A model generated the notes under the pieces. That model did not search any database. It had not been told where the DNA came from and saw nothing but the letters and a program-made list of their open reading frames with translations. The position numbers and the translations under genes were made by a program. DNA of 64,000 nucleotides from Saccharomonospora xinjiangensis XJ-54 (lineage in GTDB: Bacteria; Actinomycetota; Actinomycetes; Mycobacteriales; Pseudonocardiaceae): NCBI RefSeq assembly GCF_000258175.1, contig NZ_JH636049.1, positions 4,568,672 to 4,632,671 on the forward strand, given 5' to 3'. Position 1 is the stretch's first letter. Each line of letters begins with the position of its first letter. Shown here piece after piece: positions 1 through 7,964 of the stretch.

Positions 1-1
1 G

Positions 2-796
2 CCGGTGTTCGCGTCGAACTCCGAGTTCTCCCTGCACGAGGACTACACCTCCCGCACCGATACCGAGGAGTCGATGACGGCGTTCTTCCGTGCGGTCGCG
101 GCGTTCCTCGACGAGGTGGGGCTCGACACGGTGTCGCCGGAGCAGTTCTTCGACAACGAGGCCGAGCACAACATCGCGTTGTTCCCTCGCGCGTTGCAGC
201 CGCGCGGGGAGACGTTCGACGCGCGCTTCACCTTCATCAGCCCGTGCATCAGGCCAGCCGAGGGCTCGCCGGAGGTGCCGTGGCTGGCCCGCTCGCAACC
301 ACTGGCCGTGGTGTCGCTGGGCACGGTGTTCAACGAGAAGATCGACTTCTTCCGCACCTGCCTCGACGGCATCGACCGGCTCGGCTGGTATGCCGCCGCC
401 GCGCTGGGCAAGCGGGTCAACCCGGCCGCGATCGGTCCTGTCTCGCCGAGGGTGTTGCTCACACCGACCCTGCCGATGATCGACGCGTTGCGCCATGCCT
501 CCGTCGCGGTCACTCACGGGGGCCTGACCAGCACGCTCGAAGCACTCGCCGAGGGCGTTCCCGTGCTGATCTCACCGCAGATCGGGGAGCAGCGCGGCGT
601 CGCCGACCGTGTGGAGGCGCTCGGGCTCGGCCAGCTCCTCCCCGATCCGTTCACCGCGGAGGAGCTGGCCGAGCTGATCAAGCAGGTGTCCCAGGACAGC
701 GCGATGGCCGAACGGCTCGACCGGTTCCGCGCCACGGTGCGGGACGCCGACGGACCCGCCCAGTTCGCCGACGCCGTCGAAGCCGTGCCGCGCTGA
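2..796 (+). CDS. MGT-family UDP-glycosyltransferase, 5'-truncated
   Basis: The reading frame is open to the left window edge, so this is the C-terminal ~264 residues of a longer GT-B enzyme (family usual length ~390-420). The strand-turn SLGTVF and the donor-site region THGGLTSTLEALAEGVP, with its HGG and downstream Glu, are the GT1/MGT signature. It should transfer a sugar from an NDP donor to an aglycone hydroxyl. It lies 61 bp before a P450 in the same direction and heads what is visible of the biosynthetic cluster, so a tailoring role is inferred. The usual P-x-x-x-D-Q loop that contacts the donor sugar reads PQIGEQ here, so the last Asp-Gln is Glu-Gln. The donor sugar cannot be told from this fragment. 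Confidence 0.85.
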   Translation, partial: PVFASNSEFSLHEDYTSRTDTEESMTAFFRAVAAFLDEVGLDTVSPEQFFDNEAEHNIALFPRALQPRGETFDARFTFISPCIRPAEGSPEVPWLARSQPLAVVSLGTVFNEKIDFFRTCLDGIDRLGWYAAAALGKRVNPAAIGPVSPRVLLTPTLPMIDALRHASVAVTHGGLTSTLEALAEGVPVLISPQIGEQRGVADRVEALGLGQLLPDPFTAEELAELIKQVSQDSAMAERLDRFRATVRDADGPAQFADAVEAVPR

Positions 797-857
797 GCAG
801 GACCGTACCCGACCAAGCCGAAGAGTGTCAGGAACGAGTGCCAGGAAAGAGACCGAC

Positions 858-2045
858 ATGCAGGAGCACCTCGCCGGCTCGCTCGCCGACTACCCCTTCG
901 TCCGCGATTCGATCATCGACCCCTCACCCGAGCTGGCCAGGCTGCGGGACTCGGCCCCGATCCACAAGGTCACGACGAGCGGGGGAGGGCAGGCGTGGCT
1001 GGTCACCCGCTACGCCGACGTCCGCGCCGTGCTCGGGCACGCGGCGTTCGGAACGCAGTACCCGGGAACCATCCCCACCGCCGACGAGAACAACCTCGCC
1101 GCCGGGTTCATGTTCCTCAAGGACCCGCCGGAACACACCCGGTTGCGGCGTAGCGTCAGCAGGGCGTTCACCGCCCGGCGCGTCACCGTGCTGCGCGAAC
1201 GCGCGCAGGCGGTCGCCGACGGGCTGGTGGCCGACCTGCTCGCCGAAGGTCCTGTCGCGGACCTCCAGGAAGGCTTCGCCTACCCACTGCCGATCACCGT
1301 GATCTCGGAGTTGCTCGGCATCCCCGAGCAGGACAGAGGCCGGTTCCGGGGCTGGGCCGACATCGTCCTGCGGTCGGTGGAGGGTGATCCCGCCGAGACC
1401 GCCACGGCGTTCACCGACCTGCAACGGTTCGTCCTCGATCTCGTGGCGGCCAAACCCGACGGTGACGACCTGCTCAGCGACCTCGCCCGCCAGTCGGATC
1501 AGCCGGACGGGCTCAGCAGGCTGGAGATCGCGTCGATGGCGATGGGGCTTTTGATGGCCGGGTACGTCACGACGGCGTCGGCGATCTCCCACGGCATGCT
1601 GCGCCTGTTCGACCACCCGGCTGTGCTCGACGGGCTGAGGACCGGTGAGGTCCCAGTCACCGGTGTGGTCGAGGAGCTGCTGCGGTTGCAGGACGAGGAG
1701 GTCGGCATCCAGCGCATCGCGCAGGCCGACATCGACCTCTGCGGGGTGCGGATCAGCAAGGGAGACGTCGTGATCGCCTCGCGGGTCGGGGCCAACCGCG
1801 ACCCCGCCGAGTTCGACGCCCCCGAGACGTTGCGCGTCGGCGGGAGACGCAGCCCGCACCTGGCGTTCGGCCACGGCATCCACCACTGCCTCGGCGCGGC
1901 ACTGGCCCGCATGGAGCTGGCCGTCGCGCTCACCACGCTCAACACCGGAATCCCAGGACTGCGGCAGGCGGACCCGCCGCACGAGGTGTTGTGGAGGGCC
2001 GAGGGGATGGACGTCAGCATCGAGCGACTTCCCGTCACCTGGTGA
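858..2045 (+). CDS. Cytochrome P450 (cluster P450 no. 1)
   Basis: This 395-residue bacterial class I P450 has the heme-binding motif FGHGIHHCLG with Cys ligand near residue 344, the K-helix E-L-L-R and the I-helix AGYVTT. Start: ATG 858 is preceded by AGGAAAG at 843-849; an in-frame GTG at 825 lacks such a site. It would need separate ferredoxin and reductase, and none is nearby. The I-helix lacks the usual acidic residue before the Thr pair (Val instead of Glu/Asp), which may alter proton delivery. It lies between the glycosyltransferase and the PhyH oxygenase on the same strand, so it probably oxidises the cluster's scaffold. Substrate unknown. Confidence 0.93.
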   Translation: MQEHLAGSLADYPFVRDSIIDPSPELARLRDSAPIHKVTTSGGGQAWLVTRYADVRAVLGHAAFGTQYPGTIPTADENNLAAGFMFLKDPPEHTRLRRSVSRAFTARRVTVLRERAQAVADGLVADLLAEGPVADLQEGFAYPLPITVISELLGIPEQDRGRFRGWADIVLRSVEGDPAETATAFTDLQRFVLDLVAAKPDGDDLLSDLARQSDQPDGLSRLEIASMAMGLLMAGYVTTASAISHGMLRLFDHPAVLDGLRTGEVPVTGVVEELLRLQDEEVGIQRIAQADIDLCGVRISKGDVVIASRVGANRDPAEFDAPETLRVGGRRSPHLAFGHGIHHCLGAALARMELAVALTTLNTGIPGLRQADPPHEVLWRAEGMDVSIERLPVTW

Positions 2046-2083
2046 CAGCGGTATCCGAGTCCGGAAGAGAAGAGGGAAGGCAA

Positions 2084-2932
2084 ATGGGAGAAACGGTTCC
2101 CCGGTTCACGCGAGGCTACGACCCCGGCGAGCTGGACGCCGCCGTGCGCGACAGGGGCGCGGCCGTCATCGAGCAGGCGTACCCGACGGCACAGTGCGAC
2201 ACCTTCCTCACCGAGGTGGAGGACTATCTCGCCTCCCATCCCGATGAGGTGGCGTACGCGGCGAACTCGGTGCTCGGGGGGTTTCAGGGCGACACCACCG
2301 CCACCCTGCACGGACTGGTCGGCAGGATTCCGTGCGCGGCAGGCATGGTGTTGCAGCGGGACCTCGTGGACTGCGCGCGGCGGGTACTCGCACCGCTGTC
2401 GGACACGATCCTTCTGACCATCGCCGAATACATGGCGCGTACACCGGGCGCGGCGCGGCAGGAACTGCACTGCGACACGTTCTCGTGGCGGCACGTCCCC
2501 GGTGGGCCGAACCCGATCGCGCTCACCGTGATGGCCGCGATGAGCGACTTCACGGCGGACAACGGCGCGACCTGGGTGGTGCTCGACAGCCACGGCGGGC
2601 CGCCGACCGCCCAGGCCCCCGACTGGAGCGAGGCGGTGCAGGCGGAGCTGCGCAAGGGCGACGCGCTGCTGTTCCGCGCCGACCTGTTTCACGCCGGAGG
2701 CGCGAACACCACCACCTCCGACGTCCGGCAGATCTTCTCGATGGGCTTCCAGGTGGCGTGGCTGCGCCAGGTGGAGAACGGCACGCTCAGCGTGCCACCC
2801 GAGGTCGCGGCCGGGCTCGACCCGGAACTACAGGAGTTGCTCGGCTACTCGCACGAACTCGTCCTCGGCCTCTACAAGGGAGGCCATCCCCGCAATGCGA
2901 TAACGGCGTCCGCCCGATCCGCGTCCGCCTGA
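2084..2932 (+). CDS. PhyH-type Fe(II)/2-oxoglutarate dioxygenase
   Basis: This 282-residue protein resembles phytanoyl-CoA dioxygenases. The likely iron triad is the H-x-D of ELHCDTFSW (around residues 127-129) and a distal His in ADLFHAGGANTT. The TSDVRQIF segment downstream fits the 2-oxoglutarate-binding Arg. Such enzymes hydroxylate, halogenate, desaturate or epimerise natural products. Start: ATG 2084 follows the purine-rich GAAGAGGGAAGG; an upstream in-frame start at 1991 would overlap the P450 gene. It is 38 bp after P450 no. 1 and likely co-transcribed with it. The following gene converges on it. Specific reaction unknown. Confidence 0.85.
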   Translation: MGETVPRFTRGYDPGELDAAVRDRGAAVIEQAYPTAQCDTFLTEVEDYLASHPDEVAYAANSVLGGFQGDTTATLHGLVGRIPCAAGMVLQRDLVDCARRVLAPLSDTILLTIAEYMARTPGAARQELHCDTFSWRHVPGGPNPIALTVMAAMSDFTADNGATWVVLDSHGGPPTAQAPDWSEAVQAELRKGDALLFRADLFHAGGANTTTSDVRQIFSMGFQVAWLRQVENGTLSVPPEVAAGLDPELQELLGYSHELVLGLYKGGHPRNAITASARSASA

Positions 2933-2966
2933 CCGGTGAAGGCCCGGGCGGTCCGGCCCTCACCGG
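2933..2966. terminator. Hairpin between convergent PhyH and UbiA genes
   Basis: CCGGTGAAGGCC (2933-2944) pairs with GGCCCTCACCGG (2955-2966) with one A-C mismatch and a 10-nt loop. It starts right after the PhyH stop and lies downstream of both convergent genes, so it probably ends transcription from both sides. No U-tract is seen. Confidence 0.6.
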
Positions 2967-2976
2967 GGCCGGGCCG

Positions 2977-3948
2977 TCACCGGCGCGGCTCGTACCGGCC
3001 GCGCATCACCCTGCGAGCGATGACCGTGAACGCCAGCGACGGAACCCCCACCGCCAGTGCGAGTCCGGGTCGGCCCGCCGCCGCGATGAGGAAGCAGCCG
3101 AGGACGATGCGCTCGACCACCACGATCTCGTGTGCCCGCAGGCAGACGGCGCGGGGGATGGGCCTGCTCGACCGGACGACGCTCGCGAGCGAAACACCGC
3201 CGAGCACGGCGGGAACGAGCAGTACGCCGTAGTAGAGCCCCTCATCGACCGTGTCACCGAACGCCACCGGCCACAGCAGGGCGAGGACCAGCCAGCCCAC
3301 GTAGAAGCGCACCAGCGCGCGCACCGTGGCGTCGTCGCCGTAGCGGACCGGATAAGTCGAATAGCCGCCGTCGCGATCACCGTCCCTGTCGCACAGTGCG
3401 CCGAGGAGATTCGACCCGGAGTCGTGGACCCAGAACATCAGCGCCAGCGGCAGGAGTTCCGGAGCGAAGAGCGGCTGCACCGTCATCGACCCGAACAACA
3501 CCGTGAGCGCCGTCGGAAGGCCCCTGCTCACGTTCCCCCACAGGCCCCGCCCTTTGAGCCTGCTCGCGTAGGCGATGCCGAAGACGGCCGCGGGCACGGC
3601 CAGCAGCACGGTCAACGGGTTGGCGAGTACGGCGAGCGCCGCGGACACGGCGATCAAGCCCACCATCGCGTTGCGCGCGGTCACCGCGCGGATGCGGCCG
3701 GAGGGAACCGGCCGGTGCGGTTTGGTGAGAGCGTCGAGTTCCCGGTCGAAATAGTCGCCGCCGTAGAGGGAGGCGATCCAGGCCAGTGTCGGAACAAGCC
3801 ACGCGAGCACCAGCGACCCCGGCGGCGCGCCGGGATCGGTGAGAATCGCGCCGGTCAATCCCACCGTGCCCGCGTAGAAAATCGTGTCGGGTCTGCATGC
3901 CTCGAGGTGAGCCAGTACTCGAACGCGCATAGCGGGGGCACTGTGCAT
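2977..3948 (-). CDS. UbiA-family membrane prenyltransferase
   Basis: This is a polytopic membrane protein of about 320 residues with the two Asp-rich motifs of UbiA intramembrane prenyltransferases. Motif 1 is GGDYFDRELDALTKPHRPVP, where the family's NDxxD has Gly in place of Asn but keeps the Asp residues. Motif 2 is CDRDGDRDGGYSTYP, equivalent to DxxGDxxxGxxT. It should transfer a prenyl group from a prenyl diphosphate to an acceptor, often aromatic, or act as a UbiA-type cyclase. Candidate starts are ATG 3948 and ATG 3930; neither has a strong ribosome site. It is the only minus-strand gene of the cluster. The polyprenyl synthase at 11172 is the obvious source of its donor. Confidence 0.85.
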   Translation of the reverse strand: MHSAPAMRVRVLAHLEACRPDTIFYAGTVGLTGAILTDPGAPPGSLVLAWLVPTLAWIASLYGGDYFDRELDALTKPHRPVPSGRIRAVTARNAMVGLIAVSAALAVLANPLTVLLAVPAAVFGIAYASRLKGRGLWGNVSRGLPTALTVLFGSMTVQPLFAPELLPLALMFWVHDSGSNLLGALCDRDGDRDGGYSTYPVRYGDDATVRALVRFYVGWLVLALLWPVAFGDTVDEGLYYGVLLVPAVLGGVSLASVVRSSRPIPRAVCLRAHEIVVVERIVLGCFLIAAAGRPGLALAVGVPSLAFTVIARRVMRGRYEPRR

Positions 3949-4027
3949 GGCCCCGGACGCTAGCAGCAAACGAAATCATGGAGCAGTTTTGCGGCAGTTC
4001 GACGTCAACCGGGGAAAGGAAACGCCC

Positions 4028-5182
4028 ATGAAACGTTCGGCGCATGTCATCGGCGGCGGCATCGCAGGACTGGCCACGGCGGTGGCCCTGAGCCGAAGCG
4101 GATGGACGGTGCGGGTCTTCGAGCGCGCCACCACCCTGCGCGCGACAGGAGGAGGAATCGGCATCACCCCCAACGGGATGCGGGCACTCGACGCGCTCGG
4201 CCTCGGCGACGACGTCAGGGCGCGGGCGGTCGTGCAGGGCGAGGGCGGCGTGCGTGTCCCCAGTGGACGGTGGCTGGCCCGCAGCGAACTGGGGTTCGTC
4301 GAGCGCCGCTACGGCGACGCCATCCGCGCTCTGCACCGCTTCGACCTGCTCTCCGCCATCGCTGGGGCGCTGCCACCTGGCGCACTGCGCTTCGGCACAA
4401 GCGCCGAGGTCGTGTCCTTCGGCACCGCCACCGCACCGGCCGTGATCCGGGCGGGGGACAGCGAACTGGAGGCCGACGTGGTGGTGGCGGCCGACGGAAT
4501 CCACTCGGCGACACGGCACCGGATGCACCCCCGCCATCCCGGCCTTCGCTCCACCGGTGCGGTGAGCTGGAGGTGCGTCGTGCCCTCGGACGGGTTGTCG
4601 CCGGTGGCCGCCGAGACGTGGGGTCGGGGCCTGCGTCTGTCGATCCTTCCCCTGCCGAGACGGCGGGTGCACTTCTCGGCGCTCGCCAGGCTCACCGCGC
4701 GCGGGCGGGCCGGCCACTCCGGGGGTCCCGCTCCGCTGTTCGGGCACTGGCACGACCCCATCCCCGCACTGCTCGACCGGGCGCGGGAGCACGAACTGTT
4801 CTTCGACCGGATCGAGGAGCTGGTGCGCCCACTCGGCACCTTCGTCGCAGGACGCGTCGCGCTGGTCGGCGACGCCGCGCACGCGATGACCCCCAATGTC
4901 GGATCAGCCAACCTGGCGCTGGAGGACGCCGTCGAGCTGGGGTCGGCCCTCTCCGGCGCGCGGACCACCCCGGATGCCGCGCTCGCCGCCTACGACATCG
5001 CGCGACGGCCGCGAACCGCCCGCCTCGCGACGATGTCGAGGTGGATGGGCAGGGTCGCGGAGCTGTCGCCCCTGCCCGCCGTGGCCGCCCGCAACGCGGG
5101 AGTGTGGCTCGGCGGGTTCCTGCCCGAGTCGGTGTCGCGGGGATCGATGGACGCGATGGTGTCCTGGACCCCGCCCCACTGA
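4028..5182 (+). CDS. FAD-dependent monooxygenase (PHBH/epoxidase type)
   Basis: This 384-residue class A flavin monooxygenase has the N-terminal dinucleotide motif GGGIAGLATA, the DG motif VVAADGIHSATRHR, and the GD motif LVGDAAHAMTPNVG followed by the family's A-x-x-D helix. Start: ATG 4028 follows GGAAAGGAA. Family members hydroxylate aromatic rings or epoxidise prenyl alkenes using NAD(P)H and O2. Next to a UbiA enzyme either is plausible; in bacterial meroterpenoid pathways related enzymes epoxidise the terminal prenyl double bond before cyclisation. The start region faces the divergent UbiA gene and probably carries both promoters. The choice between the two reactions is inference. Confidence 0.88.
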   Translation: MKRSAHVIGGGIAGLATAVALSRSGWTVRVFERATTLRATGGGIGITPNGMRALDALGLGDDVRARAVVQGEGGVRVPSGRWLARSELGFVERRYGDAIRALHRFDLLSAIAGALPPGALRFGTSAEVVSFGTATAPAVIRAGDSELEADVVVAADGIHSATRHRMHPRHPGLRSTGAVSWRCVVPSDGLSPVAAETWGRGLRLSILPLPRRRVHFSALARLTARGRAGHSGGPAPLFGHWHDPIPALLDRAREHELFFDRIEELVRPLGTFVAGRVALVGDAAHAMTPNVGSANLALEDAVELGSALSGARTTPDAALAAYDIARRPRTARLATMSRWMGRVAELSPLPAVAARNAGVWLGGFLPESVSRGSMDAMVSWTPPH

Positions 5183-5321
5183 CCGGCGGTTGTTCGCCGT
5201 TCACCGGCATTGCCATCCGGAAGGCCCTCGGGCTTGAATGCTGGTCGCCGGATTCCCGCGGATCGCGCCGGAGGTCGTCGAATGGTGCGTGCTCCGTACT
5301 CGAACGTGAAGACGGGACAAC

Positions 5322-6071
5322 ATGGAAGCACGGGATTTCGAGTTGCTCATCGGACAGAACATCATCGACCGGTACCGTTCCGACGACAATCGGGCGACCG
5401 TTTTCGAACTGCTCGGCAAGGAATGGGATCTGCTCGACGACGTCTGGCCTCCCTCGTATTCACCAGGCGGTGAGCTGTTCGCTGACCACATTCCCTTCGA
5501 CACGATGGGTTCCTTCCTCGAAATGGGGTGCGGGACGGGAATCATGTGTGTCCTCGCCGCACTGGCCGGGACGGAACGGGTACTGGGCCTCGACCTCAAC
5601 CCCGCCGCCGTCCGCAACACCGAACTGAACGCCGCCCGGCACGGTGTGGCCGACCGGGTCAGCGCACGACACAGCGACCTGTACTCGGCGGTGCGGCCGG
5701 GCGAGCGGTTCGACGGGATCTACTGGAACCCACCGTTCCTCGACGCGCCGGAGGACAAGGTGGACTCCTCGATCTGGCACGAGACGATGTTCGACCCCGC
5801 CTACGCCAAACTGCGGCGCTTCGTGCGGGAGGGTCGTGAACTGTTGAACCCGGGTGGGGCGATCTACCTGTGGTTCGGGGAGGCGTTCGGCAACCCGACG
5901 CTCGTCCACGACCTCGCCGAGGAGAACGACTGCACGCTCCACGTGCTGAAGAAGATTCAGATGTCGGAGATCCCCGACGCGCTGGCCGACGCGTTCCCCG
6001 GTGAGCTGATCGCCGGAGACGAGGGGCCCGCGTCCTGGCACCTGCACCTGCTGGAACTGCGGCCACGGTGA
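5322..6071 (+). CDS. Class I SAM methyltransferase with NPPF motif
   Basis: This 249-residue protein carries motif I FLEMGCGTGIMC, an acidic D-L-N after the second strand (LGLDLNPAAVRNTEL) and YWNPPF. The (D/N)PP(Y/F) tetrad is known from enzymes methylating amino or amide nitrogens (PrmC, HemK, DNA N6 and small rRNA methyltransferases), so N-methylation is possible, but the tetrad also appears in others. It starts 139 bp after the FAD enzyme with no strong ribosome site, and is followed by the acyl-CoA-dehydrogenase-like gene. The cluster context favours a small-molecule substrate over protein or RNA. The N-terminal ~60 residues match nothing I recognise. Confidence 0.75.
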   Translation: MEARDFELLIGQNIIDRYRSDDNRATVFELLGKEWDLLDDVWPPSYSPGGELFADHIPFDTMGSFLEMGCGTGIMCVLAALAGTERVLGLDLNPAAVRNTELNAARHGVADRVSARHSDLYSAVRPGERFDGIYWNPPFLDAPEDKVDSSIWHETMFDPAYAKLRRFVREGRELLNPGGAIYLWFGEAFGNPTLVHDLAEENDCTLHVLKKIQMSEIPDALADAFPGELIAGDEGPASWHLHLLELRPR

Positions 6072-6108
6072 CCGCGATGCCGCGCGAGACGAACGGAGTC
6101 GCTTGCTC

Positions 6109-7152
6109 ATGACCGACATGGTCGAAAGGGCGATGCGAATCGCCGACGAGGTGCTCGCCCCCGCAGCGGACGAGGTCGATCGCACCGGCACGATCCCCGG
6201 CAGCCATTTCGACTGCCTCGCCGAAGGGGGCTTCTACGGCCTCGTCGCACCACCCGAGTCCGGCGGGGCCGGGGTGGAGTTCGGCGACTTCCTCCGCATC
6301 ATCGAGGTCCTCGCGGCAGGATGCGTGACCACCACGTTCACCTGGCTGCAACACCACGGCATCGTCATGGGCCTCGCGACGACCCCGAACGCCGAACTGC
6401 GCCAGAAGTGCCTGCGGCAGGCGGCCGACGGCACGCTGCGGGGCGGCGGCGCGTTCTCCGGTGTCATCCCCGTCCCGCCGAGGGTCGTGGCCACCCGCAC
6501 CGGCGACGGGTGGTCGTTCAACGGTGAGGTCACGTTCGTCAGCGGGTGGGGTTACGTCGATGTCCTGCACGTCTCCGCGTTCGACCCGGACAGCGGGCAG
6601 GTGGTGAGCGGGCTCGTTGACGCGAAACCGGGCAAGGGGATCGCGGCCGTGCACCCGCTGGAACTCGTGGCTGCGCAGGGCAGCAACACCGTGCGGCTGG
6701 TGTTCGACAACCTGCTCGTTCCCGACGAGCGGGTCACCACCCGGATCGACCGCGAGGAGTTCCTCGACGGCCTCGTCGTCGGGTTGCGTGTGGACAGTTC
6801 ACTCGCGTTCGGTCTGATCGACCGAGCGGCACGCGGCATCGCGGGACTCGGGGAGACGGCCGTCGCCGGGGCGCTGCGCGCCCAGGCCACCGAGTTGAGG
6901 AATCGCTTCGACGCGGCGCTGGCCGACCCGCCCGCGCTTCCCGCGCTGCGCGCCGAGACGTCCGAACTGGCCGCGCGCGCCTGCTCGGCGTACGTGGTGG
7001 CAGCGGGAGGGCGGGCGCTGGTGCGCGGCCACGAAGCGCAGCGACTCGCCCGTGAGTCGCTGTTCACCCTCGTGGTCGCCAGCAGGCCTTCGGTGAAGGC
7101 GGCGCTGCTGGAACGGCTGGCAGGCCACGCCGATGCGGCGGGAGTTGCCTGA
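6109..7152 (+). CDS. Acyl-CoA dehydrogenase-fold flavoprotein
   Basis: This ~347-residue protein has the acyl-CoA dehydrogenase fold: an N-terminal helical domain, the central beta domain with GGGAFSGVIP and a VTFVSGWGYVD segment, and a C-terminal four-helix part ending in AAGGRALVRGHEAQR. The Y-E-G-T type segment that carries the catalytic Glu in many dehydrogenases is not seen. It could therefore be a flavin-dependent monooxygenase of the same fold (DszC/HsaA or amino-sugar N-oxygenase type) instead of a dehydrogenase. ATG 6109 is preferred over TTG 6103. Its stop overlaps the next gene's ATG by 1 bp, so the two are translationally coupled. Confidence 0.7.
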   Translation: MTDMVERAMRIADEVLAPAADEVDRTGTIPGSHFDCLAEGGFYGLVAPPESGGAGVEFGDFLRIIEVLAAGCVTTTFTWLQHHGIVMGLATTPNAELRQKCLRQAADGTLRGGGAFSGVIPVPPRVVATRTGDGWSFNGEVTFVSGWGYVDVLHVSAFDPDSGQVVSGLVDAKPGKGIAAVHPLELVAAQGSNTVRLVFDNLLVPDERVTTRIDREEFLDGLVVGLRVDSSLAFGLIDRAARGIAGLGETAVAGALRAQATELRNRFDAALADPPALPALRAETSELAARACSAYVVAAGGRALVRGHEAQRLARESLFTLVVASRPSVKAALLERLAGHADAAGVA

Positions 7153-7964
7153 TGCACCGGGTTCCCATCGCGGAAGGACATCTCGCCTACGACGACGTCG
7201 GTGAGGGCCCGGCCGTGCTCCTCCTGCACGACGGAACCCTCGACCGTCGCGTGTGGGAGCCGCAGCTGCATGCCTTCCCCGGCTACCGGGTGCTCGCCCT
7301 CGATGCGAGGGGGCACGGCGAGTCCTCCACCCCCACGACGCCCTACCTGCGGGGTGACGACGTCATCGCGTTGCTGGACCACCTGGATCTTCCCGACGCC
7401 TACCTGGTCGGGCAGTCGATGGGCGGCACGAGCGCGCTGGACACCGTCATGGATCACCCCGACCGCGTCGCCGGGCTCGTGGTGAGCGGTTGCGGAACCT
7501 CCGAGCAGTACTGGCGGAGCTCGTTCGTCGTGGACCTGCTCAAGGAGCAGATGGAACACGCCTTCCGCCGCGACACCGAAGGCTACGTCGAGACGTTCCT
7601 GCGCCTGTGGGTGGACGGCCCCCACCGAGCGCCGCACGAGGTCGATCCGTCCGTGCGCGAACGGTGCCGCGAGATGGCCATGCACACCGCGCTCACGCAC
7701 GCCCGGCCCGACCCGGTGTTCCCCGGCAAGGCGGCCGACACCTGGGACCGCCTCGCCGGCGTCGAGGCCCCGCTGCTGGGCATTGTCGGCGAACTCGACT
7801 GCGACGACATCCACGAGATGGCCGAACGCGTGGTGTCGGGGGTGCCGGACGGTGCGCTGGAGGTGTTCGAAGGGGCAGGCCACATGGTGAATCTGGAACA
7901 GCCGCAACGGTTCACCGCCACCGTGCGGTGCTTCCTCGACCAGCTCTCCGACGGAAGGCGGTGA
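7152..7964 (+). CDS. Alpha/beta hydrolase
   Basis: This 270-residue alpha/beta hydrolase has an oxyanion HDG near residue 25, nucleophile elbow GQSMGG, a likely acid in GELDCDD and the catalytic His in GAGHMVN, so the Ser-Asp-His triad is intact. Its ATG overlaps the stop of the preceding flavoprotein by 1 bp, and its stop overlaps the GTG of the next P450 (GTGA). It is therefore in the core operon. It may hydrolyse an ester or lactone, or release a thioester-bound intermediate; nothing in the sequence decides between these. Confidence 0.85.
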   Translation: MHRVPIAEGHLAYDDVGEGPAVLLLHDGTLDRRVWEPQLHAFPGYRVLALDARGHGESSTPTTPYLRGDDVIALLDHLDLPDAYLVGQSMGGTSALDTVMDHPDRVAGLVVSGCGTSEQYWRSSFVVDLLKEQMEHAFRRDTEGYVETFLRLWVDGPHRAPHEVDPSVRERCREMAMHTALTHARPDPVFPGKAADTWDRLAGVEAPLLGIVGELDCDDIHEMAERVVSGVPDGALEVFEGAGHMVNLEQPQRFTATVRCFLDQLSDGRR

